A DNA stretch of 17,515 nt from an uncultured Flavobacteriales bacterium (GTDB lineage: Bacteria; Bacteroidota; Bacteroidia; Flavobacteriales_D; Crocinitomicaceae). The notes below the pieces were generated by a model, which saw only the letters and a program-made list of their open reading frames with translations, made no database searches and was not told where the DNA came from. Made by a program: the position numbers and the translations under genes. Positions 7,924-14,862 of the stretch are shown in pieces; positions within the stretch are counted from its first letter, which is position 1; each line of letters opens with the position of its first letter. Location of the stretch: contig CAJQOB010000269.1 of assembly GCA_905479845.1 (NCBI GenBank), positions 1-17,515 on the forward strand. Direction: 5' to 3'.

Positions 7924-9687
7924 ATGGCAGGAGGAAAAGAAACCCCCAGACAGAAGATGATCGGAATGATGTACCTAGTACTCACCGCTCTTCTTGCCCT
8001 TAACGTATCGAAATCCATTTTGGATGCTTTCGTTGCGATTGAGGAAAACATGCAACAAGCCAATTTAACTGAACTTGCTCGTGGTGACGAGAAGGAAGCA
8101 GCTTTGGTGGAGGTAAGCACAGACAAATCAAATCAAGTAGCTATGGCGAAGGCCAAGAAACTTCTTGAGGCGGTTAAGCAAATTGATGATCTTGCAGCGG
8201 CAGAAATCAAGAAAATTGACGATTTAAAATTTGAAATTCTTGAAGCTTGTGGTGAAGATATGAAGTCGATTGCAAAGCCTGAGTCGATTGTGACTATTGC
8301 TTACAGCAAAGAGAGACCATTGAAACCAACTAGAATGAATCTTGAATTCGTTTCTGGTAAGGACAAGTACGATGATCCAATGAGAATTATGATTGGAGCG
8401 GAGACTGATATTAAGAAGCCGGACGGTAAAGGTATGATCATGTTCAATGATCTTAAAAAATACCGTGATGCTGTAGTTCAAGTTTTAGCTGGATCTCAAG
8501 TTGCTACTGATACATCAGGAAATGTAACAACGGTGAAAAAATTCAAATTTACTTCACCAGATATCTCGAAGTACAAAGATCAAACGGAACTTGGTGTTTT
8601 GGTTCGTAAAGAAATCAAGAAACAAGGTACTGTGAATGAAGATGATGTTGATGATATCATTGAAATCTACAGAGGTTTGACAAAAATTGAATACTCTGAA
8701 GTACACGGAGAAAAAGGTGTTCACTGGATTGGTAAAACATTTGATCACTCACCATCAGTTGCTGCAATCGCATCGTTAACTTCTTTGCAAAAAGATGTTT
8801 TGGCTGCAAGAGCAAGAGCTGTAAACCGCATTAGAATGCGTGTTGGTGGAGGAGAATACTCTTTCAATAAAGTAATGGAGTTAGCGTATGGTCCAGAAGT
8901 TGTAAACCAAAACGAAGAATTCGAAGTTCAAGTTTTGATGGCAGCTTTTGATACTGATAAGCAACCTGAAGTTACGTACAACGGAGAAAAAGTTACCAAT
9001 GTTAGAGATGGTAAAGGTTATGTAAAAGTAAAAGCTGGTTCGTCGAATATGACACTTTCTGGTACTGTTGCTATCCGTAAAAAGAACGGTGACTTGACAA
9101 CTAGAGAATGGTCGAAGGAAATTGTTGTGATGAAACCTTCTGGTTCTATCGAGCTTCCTGAAATGAACATGCTTTACAGAGGTTACCCTAATAAAGTGAA
9201 TGCAACGGCATCAGGTTACCCAACAACAAATTTATCAGCATCTGGTGCTTCAGTAAGCAAATCAGGTGAAGGATGGATTGTTAAGCCTGCAGGACGTGGA
9301 AAGACAGCGACGTTGTCTGTTTCAGGTAGAACTGCTGATGGTAAATCTGTTACTTTGAAGTCAATGCAATTCCGTTGTTCAAACTTGCCAGATCCAGAAT
9401 TGTACTGGGGAGGTGTGAAGAATGGAGGTAAAGCTTCAAAATCACAAACGAAATTGTTTGCAAAATACCCACCTGAAATTCCACTGAATGCTTCATTCAG
9501 TATCGTGAAATGGGAATGTCAAGTTCCTGGAGCACAAGGGAAGCCACCAGGAGGTCCTGGATCTAACATCTCAGCAGCAACTAACTTGTTGAGAGCTGCG
9601 AAACCAGGTAGCCAAGTAAGTTTTATATGTACAGTAGTCGGTCCGGACGGTATTCAGCGTAAAAAAGCTGGAGCATTTAAAATTTAA
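7924..9687 (+). CDS. gldM: GldM, T9SS periplasm-spanning motor protein
   Basis: A 587-residue inner-membrane protein with one N-terminal transmembrane helix (about 12-30, in MIGMMYLVLTALLALNV) and a large periplasmic part. The start MAGGKETPRQKMIG is the family hallmark. GldM dimers sit in the GldL ring and reach to the GldK/GldN ring, carrying torque across the periplasm. After the helix comes an alpha-helical domain (to about 250), then beta-rich domains (including FEVQVLMAAFDTD around 338-350), and a C-terminal domain ending PDGIQRKKAGAFKI. It is longer than the roughly 515 residues I recall for F. johnsoniae and Porphyromonas; extra length appears in the C-terminal third (GAQGKPPGGPGSN). 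It lies 76 bases after gldL with a hairpin between, and 17 bases before gldN. Confidence 0.96.
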   Translation: MAGGKETPRQKMIGMMYLVLTALLALNVSKSILDAFVAIEENMQQANLTELARGDEKEAALVEVSTDKSNQVAMAKAKKLLEAVKQIDDLAAAEIKKIDDLKFEILEACGEDMKSIAKPESIVTIAYSKERPLKPTRMNLEFVSGKDKYDDPMRIMIGAETDIKKPDGKGMIMFNDLKKYRDAVVQVLAGSQVATDTSGNVTTVKKFKFTSPDISKYKDQTELGVLVRKEIKKQGTVNEDDVDDIIEIYRGLTKIEYSEVHGEKGVHWIGKTFDHSPSVAAIASLTSLQKDVLAARARAVNRIRMRVGGGEYSFNKVMELAYGPEVVNQNEEFEVQVLMAAFDTDKQPEVTYNGEKVTNVRDGKGYVKVKAGSSNMTLSGTVAIRKKNGDLTTREWSKEIVVMKPSGSIELPEMNMLYRGYPNKVNATASGYPTTNLSASGASVSKSGEGWIVKPAGRGKTATLSVSGRTADGKSVTLKSMQFRCSNLPDPELYWGGVKNGGKASKSQTKLFAKYPPEIPLNASFSIVKWECQVPGAQGKPPGGPGSNISAATNLLRAAKPGSQVSFICTVVGPDGIQRKKAGAFKI

Positions 9688-9704
9688 TATTAAAATTGAG
9701 GATT

Positions 9705-10726
9705 ATGAGAAGTCTATTCATGAGTGTAGTTGGAGTCTTCCTATTCATAGGAACGACATTGGGACAAATTGAGGGAATCAATGGAGGACCAGTCAACGTG
9801 CCTACAGAAGGAATTATTGATGGTGTGTTTATTCAAGAACACATTCCAACTAAACGAATGATCCCTTATACGAATGTTCGGGAGGCAGATGCCATCTGGA
9901 GCAGACGTGTATGGCAGTACATAGACTTACGTGAAAAAATCAATCAACCGATGTATTACCCAATGGATGAAATTACTCCATACGCATGGGTACGTAATGC
10001 ATCTCGTTGGAGTCTTTGGACAATCATCAGACAACACGTTATGAATGGTGATTTGAGAGTATTCTCTCCGTATAATCCTTTAAGTTATGGTCTTGGTGAT
10101 GGGACGGTGATCAATTGAAATACCCGATCGACCCGCAACAAGGAATGAACTTCTATACTGATTCTGCATTTAGAGGGGAAATGACCTTCTACCTTGGAGA
10201 ACTTGGACCTATCAGTGATGTGCCTCTAGTAGATGAGTATGGTGATAACATCATCATCGATTTACCAGATGGAACGCAATCGTTTAAATACGAAGATCCA
10301 GATACTATTTGGTACCAATCAAAGGATATCGTTCAGTACCGTATTAAAGAGGACTGGTTCCTTGATAAGCAACGTTCTGTTCTAGATCAACGTATTATTG
10401 CTGTTGCACCAGTTCGTTACAAAATGGATACAGATGCCAATGGAAACAAAACAATCGGAGGACTTCAAGAGATGTTCTGGTTGTATTTCCCACACTGTCG
10501 TTTCGTATTCAATAACTACTTTGTTTACAACGAGCACAATGATGCACAATGGATGAGCTTCGATGACCTTTTCTGGAAACGTCGCTTTAGTTCAGTAATC
10601 TACAAAGAGAGCAATGTTCACGATCGTCAGATTGAAAGCTACCGCTCTGGATTAGATGCATTGCACGAATCTGAAAACATTAAAAATGAAATTAGAAACA
10701 TCGAACACGATATTTGGTCTTTCTAG
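9705..10726 (+). pseudogene. gldN: gldN, broken by a one-base frameshift
   Basis: GldN is the periplasmic ring partner of GldK. The 5' part (ATG at 9705, stop TGA ending 10118) gives a signal peptide (to TTLGQ) and conserved IPTKRMIPY, QPMYYPMDE and NASRWSLWTI, then runs out of frame after SYGLG. The 3' part (frame of 10115-10726) resumes LKYPIDPQQG and carries the intact rest: FWLYFPHCRFVFNNYF and WMSFDDLFWKRRFSS. Alignment with the intact paralogue at 10834 (SYGLGAWDGDQLKYP) shows that GA at 10098-10099 stands where a three-base Ala codon should precede TGG, so one base is missing. Repaired, it would encode 340 residues. The 3' half has no further damage, so the lesion is recent or a sequencing error. 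I start at ATG 9705, preceded by GAGG, not the TTG at 9696. Confidence 0.85.
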
Positions 10727-10743
10727 TCTCTAGATAATTACTT

Positions 10744-10775
10744 AATCCCCCTAGCGTTTCGTTAGGGGGATTTTT
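10744..10775 (+). terminator. Intrinsic terminator of the gldKLMN operon
   Basis: AATCCCCCTA (10744-10753) pairs perfectly over 10 bp with TAGGGGGATT (10763-10772). The loop can pair further (GCG with CGT, one G-U), and a T-run follows (10771-10775). It lies 18 bases after the gldN stop and before the second gldN gene, so the two copies are probably separate transcription units. Confidence 0.88.
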
Positions 10776-10833
10776 GTTTTGGTAACTTTTTCATGGTCAG
10801 AGGTTATGTAGTAAACAACATAAACCGACAACA

Positions 10834-11826
10834 ATGAAATATCTTCTCTCCATTTTCGTGTTTCTTCCTTTTCTGAGTATCGCTCAAGGTCCAATTCCTG
10901 AATTGAATGGAATACCTAACGGCAGTTGGATGAACACTCATATTCCAACAAAAAGACTCATTCAATACCCTGCGGTTTCAGAGCGTGATGTACTTTGGAG
11001 TAAACGTGTTTGGCGGGCCATTGACATGCGCGAAAGAATCAATCAACCCATGTATTACCCTTTGGATGAAGTGACCGAATTGGAATGGATAACAAATGCT
11101 TCCAGATGGAGTTTGTGGACAATCATTCGTAAGCACGTAATGGAAGGCGATTTGCGCGTTTTCTCTCCCTACAACCCCGTAAGTTATGGACTTGGAGCGT
11201 GGGATGGTGATCAGTTGAAGTATCCGGTCGATCCTCCTCACGGTGAAAATTATTATACGGACGCCAATTTCCGATCAGATTTACTCTATTATTTAGGGCG
11301 CCTTGGACCACAAAGTGATATTCCCCTGGTTGGAGACGATGGTGAACCACTCCTTGAAGAAGATGAAAATGGGCTACTTTCCCAGGTGTATGATGCACCA
11401 GACACTCTTTGGTACGAATCCAAAGACATAGTGGAGTACCGACTTAAGGAAGATTGGTTCTTTGATAAACAACGTGGTGAAATGGATGTTCGAATCATTG
11501 CCATAGCTCCAGTTGTCTACGACACGCAATTGGACAATGTAGGAAACGAACAAATTGTAGGTAAGAAGGAGCTGTTTTGGCTGTATTTCCCGCATTGTAG
11601 ATATGTTTTCAATAACTACTTCACCTATAACGACAGAAACGACTCTCAGTGGATGAGTTTCGACGATCTATTCTGGAAACGACGGTTTAGTAGTTACATC
11701 TACAAAGAAAGCAACACTTATGACCGCCCCATTGAGGACTACGCTCATGGAATTGATGCTTTGTACGAATCAGAGAGAATTACCAATGAAATGCGGACGT
11801 TCGAACACGATTTGTGGTCGTATTAG
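10834..11826 (+). CDS. gldO: Second, intact GldN/GldO-type T9SS protein
   Basis: A 330-residue secreted periplasmic protein, paralogous to the broken gldN just upstream; by eye the two share well over half their residues. The signal peptide ends SIAQG (about residue 17). Family motifs are IPTKRLIQY, INQPMYYPLDE, NASRWSLWTII, SYGLGAWDGDQLKYP, KDIVEYRLKEDWFFDKQR, FWLYFPHCRYVFNNYF and FDDLFWKRRFSSYIYKESN. GldN-type proteins form the outer ring of the T9SS core with GldK. In F. johnsoniae gldN and gldO are adjacent and partly redundant; the symbol here follows that precedent and strict orthology is unproven. A strong terminator separates it from the operon, so it needs its own promoter. Only a weak candidate is visible (TTTG at 10778-10781, then TATGTAGT at 10805-10812). 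If the upstream frameshift is real, this copy is the sole source of GldN function here. Confidence 0.92.
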   Translation: MKYLLSIFVFLPFLSIAQGPIPELNGIPNGSWMNTHIPTKRLIQYPAVSERDVLWSKRVWRAIDMRERINQPMYYPLDEVTELEWITNASRWSLWTIIRKHVMEGDLRVFSPYNPVSYGLGAWDGDQLKYPVDPPHGENYYTDANFRSDLLYYLGRLGPQSDIPLVGDDGEPLLEEDENGLLSQVYDAPDTLWYESKDIVEYRLKEDWFFDKQRGEMDVRIIAIAPVVYDTQLDNVGNEQIVGKKELFWLYFPHCRYVFNNYFTYNDRNDSQWMSFDDLFWKRRFSSYIYKESNTYDRPIEDYAHGIDALYESERITNEMRTFEHDLWSY

Positions 11827-11862
11827 AAACGAAAGCCCAGCCAATATTTCGTGTTGAATGAG

Positions 11863-12897
11863 CTATTTATTCAAATCCCAAGAATACTCTTGGTAAGTGA
11901 TTTTCTGCTTGTCCAACTGCTCAGTGCGGTATTTATTGATGAAATCAAATACTGTTTTTCCACCTTTCGTGAAATCTTCTTTGTACCACTCAAATATTTG
12001 GGAGATTTGAACTTCCTTTTTACCGTAAGTGTTCTTTGATGCATCACTTAAGAAACGCTTGGTCTGAGCAGTCATTTTTCCATAAACCGTTCCAGGAGTA
12101 TATGCCTTATTCAAAAGTACTGGACATGATTTGCTCGCACAATTCAAAGCGAAGTGAATTCTAGGCTCGTTGTATTGTTTTCTGATAATATCATTCTCAA
12201 TCTGATTGAGCGAATACGTTGTTCCATTCAATTTAATGAACTTTTTGTGCCAAGGCTTCGCCGTGATATTTGTAATAGACGTTGTCGGATAATTATCTAC
12301 AATTAACTTGATTGTGTAGAGGTTGTAGGCATTAATCCAGAAAGTCAATTTTTGAGCAGAGCTCCAGTCAGAACCTGGGAAATTGGATTCAAACTCCTTG
12401 ATAATGTCCTCCAGTTGGGATTTATTCGACTTGATGCCGGAATAATTCACATTTCCTGCATATGAAACATACGTAGATAAGAGAGAATTTAATTTTTTGT
12501 ATTCATGAAAATTGTACGAGTCTTCTTCATTAATTGGAGAAATTGGCGTAGTAACCTCTGTTGGTCCTGGTGGGTCCGAAAGTTTCGGATCATCTAATAA
12601 AACCCCGCTTTCAACAATTTCGCGAATTTCTTCGGCGGTTGCAGCCGTAGTAGTTTTTACTTGAGTGCCATCTTCTTTGGTTTCTATCTTCGTGACAAGT
12701 TGGTTTCCATCCTCATCTGTTGTGATAACGGTTTCAACATTTGGGTCATCATCAGAATTGGTAGCTTTCTCCAGCTCTTTTGACAGCTTATCAGCTTGGT
12801 TTTTCACCTCATTTTCAGCACTTGAGTCTCCACAAGAAGTTGCAACAAGAGCCGCAAATAATAGGATCGAGAATAGATATAGTTTGTTCATAGTCAT
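11863..12897 (-). CDS. DUF547 lipoprotein
   Basis: A 344-residue lipoprotein. The signal peptide ends in the lipobox ATSC with Cys22 as the anchor. A second ATG two codons downstream, giving MNKLYLF, is an equally good start. Residues 23-128 are a low-complexity, acidic and Thr-rich linker with imperfect repeats (TTDEDGNQLV, TKEDGTQVK) and a Pro/Thr stretch. The DUF547 domain fills about 130-340: FWINAYNLYTI (186-196), TYSLNQIENDIIR (227-239) and IHFALNCASKSCP (247-259), with conserved Cys253 and Cys258. The biochemical role of DUF547 is unknown; the His/Cys-rich motif hints at a catalytic or metal site but this is inference. It converges with the second gldN gene, 36 bases apart, and follows the 184-residue gene after 34 bases, so those two may be co-transcribed. 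Confidence 0.88.
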   Translation of the reverse strand: MTMNKLYLFSILLFAALVATSCGDSSAENEVKNQADKLSKELEKATNSDDDPNVETVITTDEDGNQLVTKIETKEDGTQVKTTTAATAEEIREIVESGVLLDDPKLSDPPGPTEVTTPISPINEEDSYNFHEYKKLNSLLSTYVSYAGNVNYSGIKSNKSQLEDIIKEFESNFPGSDWSSAQKLTFWINAYNLYTIKLIVDNYPTTSITNITAKPWHKKFIKLNGTTYSLNQIENDIIRKQYNEPRIHFALNCASKSCPVLLNKAYTPGTVYGKMTAQTKRFLSDASKNTYGKKEVQISQIFEWYKEDFTKGGKTVFDFINKYRTEQLDKQKITYQEYSWDLNK

Positions 12898-12931
12898 TAG
12901 GACGGTTAAAGCAATTAAAACTTACGACAAG

Positions 12932-13486
12932 TTAGTTCAATGATTTGTAATTCGCAATCCAATCTGGGTCCGTTACGTCTTTTAGGAGCATCCAAAAACT
13001 GGTGTCGAGGAAGAAATCTCCATCGATGTGATTTATTCCATAACGGTTTCCGAGGTATTTTTCCTGCTGTGGAGAAGGCTTATGGTACTTATTGCTCCAG
13101 CCAATTTCATTTCTAGTTCGAAAGGGATACACGGAATATCGGATTTTCCACAGCGAGTCAAATGGAACACATGATGGAACGTCTTTAAAAGTGATACTGT
13201 CCTGAATTACATTGCATCCCAGACCGTTCTTGTCAAATAGGTTCTCTCTCTTTGGATTGTAGATGCTTGGCCAATGTCCAGAAATAATTTTAATGAAAGT
13301 TTCTCGATCACAAATACGCTTATGTGTCAAGTTTCGTCCAGTATGAATATAGCACACGTAGGTCGTCAACTTAGAATTCGCTCCGATCGAAACTCGCACA
13401 CCAAAAACGGGTCGAGGTTGATTCGTAGAAGGAATAATAGAGACCGAAATCCCCCAGATGACAAGTGCTACAAAGCGCCAACGCAT
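12932..13486 (-). CDS. Unrecognised exported or membrane-anchored protein, 184 aa
   Basis: I do not recognise this family. The N-terminus is MRWRFVALVIWGISVSIIP, a basic start followed by a hydrophobic stretch of about 15 residues, so it is a signal peptide or single membrane anchor without a lipobox. The mature part is polar and aromatic-rich, with four cysteines (44, 59, 90 and 106) that could form disulfides. A compact motif WKIRYSVYPF lies near 112-121 and the C-terminus (FFLDTSFWMLLKDVTDPDWIANY) is amphipathic. The ATG at 13486 gives the only start including the hydrophobic segment. Upstream lies the long repeat-containing gap, and the DUF547 lipoprotein gene follows after 34 bases on the same strand. 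The long open frame and codon use like its neighbours support a real gene. Confidence 0.65.
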   Translation of the reverse strand: MRWRFVALVIWGISVSIIPSTNQPRPVFGVRVSIGANSKLTTYVCYIHTGRNLTHKRICDRETFIKIISGHWPSIYNPKRENLFDKNGLGCNVIQDSITFKDVPSCVPFDSLWKIRYSVYPFRTRNEIGWSNKYHKPSPQQEKYLGNRYGINHIDGDFFLDTSFWMLLKDVTDPDWIANYKSLN

Positions 13487-13523
13487 GTTCTAAATTAGTG
13501 AAAATCATCCGAATGGTTCAAAA

Positions 13524-13650
13524 ATCGGACCACTAGAAGACGTAGGGCGTTTCCCTATCGGGTCGGGCTATCCACTATAGTTCTGAGATTTCATCGTCAG
13601 AAGCTGCCGTTACTATCCCTAACGTGGCAATTGTTTTTGATTAGTCCGAT
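13524..13650. repeat. Extragenic hairpin element bounded by 7-bp inverted repeats
   Basis: ATCGGAC (13524-13530) and GTCCGAT (13644-13650) are perfect inverted repeats bounding about 127 bases. Inside, TAGGG (13543-13547) pairs with CCCTA (13553-13557), and TTCTGA (13581-13586) pairs with TCAGAA (13597-13602). The segment GGGTCGGGCTATCC (13560-13573) together with CTATCCCTAACG (13613-13624) resembles, from memory, a hairpin repeat scattered between genes in many flavobacterial genomes, where the inner arm varies but these edges are kept. The symmetry is seen directly; the family link is recall. There is no ORF in it. It may act as a 3'-end or processing element or be a passive non-autonomous repeat. 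Confidence 0.5.
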
Positions 13651-13668
13651 GGTCGGAAAATCGAATTA

Positions 13669-13869
13669 TCCAACAGCCGCTAGGCAAATCTGAAAGCGAA
13701 GCGAATCCAAAAGTCCAATTATCCAACAATCCAACACGCCGCCGAAGGCAGTAGCGAAGCTAATCCAACAGAGCAGCGAATCCAAAAATCCAATTGTCCA
13801 AGCAAACCAATCCTACCGTCAAAGTCGTCGAAAAATCGGAGTATCGTAGAATCCAACAAATCCAACAAA
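13669..13869. repeat. Degenerate 8-base phased TCCAA repeat field
   Basis: TCCAA (TTGGA on the other strand) occurs at 13669, 13706, 13714, 13722, 13730, 13764, 13781, 13789, 13797, 13852 and 13861. Two runs have an exact 8-base period (13706-13734, four units; 13781-13801, three units), and the last pair is 9 apart. A longer unit recurs: AGCGAAGCGAATCCAA (13695-13710) and AGCGAAGCTAATCCAA (13753-13768), 15 of 16 bases alike. With the hairpin element it fills the 390-base gap between the 184-residue gene and the cyclo-ligase gene, in which I see no gene. Confidence 0.65.
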
Positions 13870-13876
13870 TCAATAA

Positions 13877-14443
13877 TCAGAATCGAAAAATTTTATTCGG
13901 AGTAATACACGCGTTCAACTTGATGTCGTGGAATTCAATCCCGTCAATCTTATCAACCAGCTCATCGAAGTGATTCAAGCCAATAAACGTACAGCGAGGT
14001 GAGCATTTTTTCAAAAAGCGATCGTAGAATCCTTTCCCGTATCCTACACGATTTCCTTGCTTATCAATTGCCAACAATGGAACAAAAACATAATCGAAAT
14101 GTTCGGCTGCGACAACACGGCCTTTCTTTGGTTCAGGAATTCCAAATTCGGAAATTTCCAGTTGATCTTCATTCTCGAAAATCACCTGCTTCATTTCGTT
14201 TGTCTTGAAATTAGCTTTTGGAATAGCGACCTGAGCACCAAAGGACTTCGCTTTCTCCCAAATTTTGTAAGTGTTGATTTCCTTGTTACGCTCGATTGGA
14301 AGAAAGATACTGATCTTCTTACCCTCCAACTGATACTTACTGAATACCATGTGACAAACCGCCTCGGAAATTTCTTCGAGCTGACGCGGAGATAGCGCTT
14401 TGCGCTTCGCTATATAGGTTTCGCGAACTTCTTGCTTTGTCAT
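13877..14443 (-). CDS. 5-formyltetrahydrofolate cyclo-ligase
   Basis: A 188-residue cytoplasmic enzyme of the YgfA/Fau (MTHFS) family. It uses ATP to convert 5-formyl-THF to 5,10-methenyl-THF, returning the stored, inhibitory folate to the one-carbon pool. The N-terminal KQEVRETYIAKRKALS (3-18) supplies the basic residues that bind ATP phosphate. FLPIERNKEINT (47-58) and FGIPEP (100-105) line the substrate site, and VGYGKGFYDRFL (133-144) is the family signature with the Mg/ATP loop. The length is normal. It starts two bases after the stop of the ybaB-type gene on the same strand and is probably translated from the same mRNA. Its 3' side runs into the TCCAA repeat field. Confidence 0.95.
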   Translation of the reverse strand: MTKQEVRETYIAKRKALSPRQLEEISEAVCHMVFSKYQLEGKKISIFLPIERNKEINTYKIWEKAKSFGAQVAIPKANFKTNEMKQVIFENEDQLEISEFGIPEPKKGRVVAAEHFDYVFVPLLAIDKQGNRVGYGKGFYDRFLKKCSPRCTFIGLNHFDELVDKIDGIEFHDIKLNACITPNKIFRF

Positions 14444-14445
14444 AA

Positions 14446-14745
14446 TTACATGCCAGAAAATAACGATTGAGCAGAAGACATCACCTCTTTCTCATTTAAT
14501 TCGTTCACTTTGTCTAATGCACGATTAAAGGCCACACAAATTAAATCCTCCAAATCTTCATTTTCGAACTGACGTACATCAGCGTTGATCTTAACAGATT
14601 TCAATTCACGGTTTCCATTCATTGATACGCGAATCAAACCATTACCTGCTTCTTCTGAAATCTCTACATCAGCCAAACGTTCTTTACTGTCTTCAGATTG
14701 ACGCTTGAGATCCTGCAATTTGTTGATTAAATCGTTATTCAGCAT
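14446..14745 (-). CDS. YbaB/EbfC family nucleoid-associated protein
   Basis: A 99-residue protein of the YbaB/EbfC family, small dimeric DNA-binding proteins that coat the nucleoid and can affect transcription. Typical features are the N-terminal helix rich in charged residues (NDLINKLQDLKRQSEDSKERL), the central beta strands with GNGLIRVSMNGNRELKSVKIN (34-54), and the C-terminal helix FNRALDKVNELNEKEVMSSAQ. The length is usual for the family. In many bacteria ybaB lies beside dnaX and recR; here it is instead first in a two-gene unit with the cyclo-ligase, two bases apart. It is divergent from the cytochrome gene. A near-match -7 box (TATATTTA on the minus strand, 14765-14772) lies about 20 bases upstream of the ATG. 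Confidence 0.92.
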   Translation of the reverse strand: MLNNDLINKLQDLKRQSEDSKERLADVEISEEAGNGLIRVSMNGNRELKSVKINADVRQFENEDLEDLICVAFNRALDKVNELNEKEVMSSAQSLFSGM

Positions 14746-14812
14746 GCCTTTTGTTTATCGAAGATAAATATAGTAAATTCGGTGGATAGAGGAGATAACC
14801 TCCATTTATTTT

Positions 14813-14826
14813 GTATGTTTACATAC
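14813..14826. promoter_or_regulatory. 14-base palindrome in the ybaB/cytochrome divergent gap
   Basis: GTATGT (14813-14818), TT, ACATAC (14821-14826) is a perfect inverted repeat with a 2-base centre, and symmetry continues outside one mismatch (TT...AA). It lies 37 bases before the cytochrome start codon and about 70 before the ybaB start, a fitting place for a dimeric regulator site. No regulator gene is adjacent. A cruciform or chance palindrome in AT-rich DNA cannot be excluded. Confidence 0.4.
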
Positions 14827-14862
14827 GAACCTAAATCATAACTTTCATCAACTGATAGTATT

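Noticed and set aside
9696..9704. TTG start for gldN at 9696
   Set aside because: The ATG at 9705 has GAGG just upstream and gives a normal signal peptide; the TTG would consume that ribosome site.
10090..10120. Programmed -1 frameshift in gldN
   Set aside because: There is no classic X-XXY-YYZ slippery heptamer and no convincing downstream pseudoknot, the family is normally encoded in one frame, and the paralogue shows that a simple one-base loss explains it. It is not fully excluded because GGGA could slip.
13274..13498. 74-codon rightward open frame
   Set aside because: It is antisense to the 184-residue gene and has basic, low-complexity content typical of a shadow frame.
13706..13869. 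Possible CRISPR array in the repeated TCCAA region
   Set aside because: The repeat core is only 5-8 bases, spacing is 8-9 bases or irregular, there are no unique spacers of 25-40 bases, and no cas genes are nearby.
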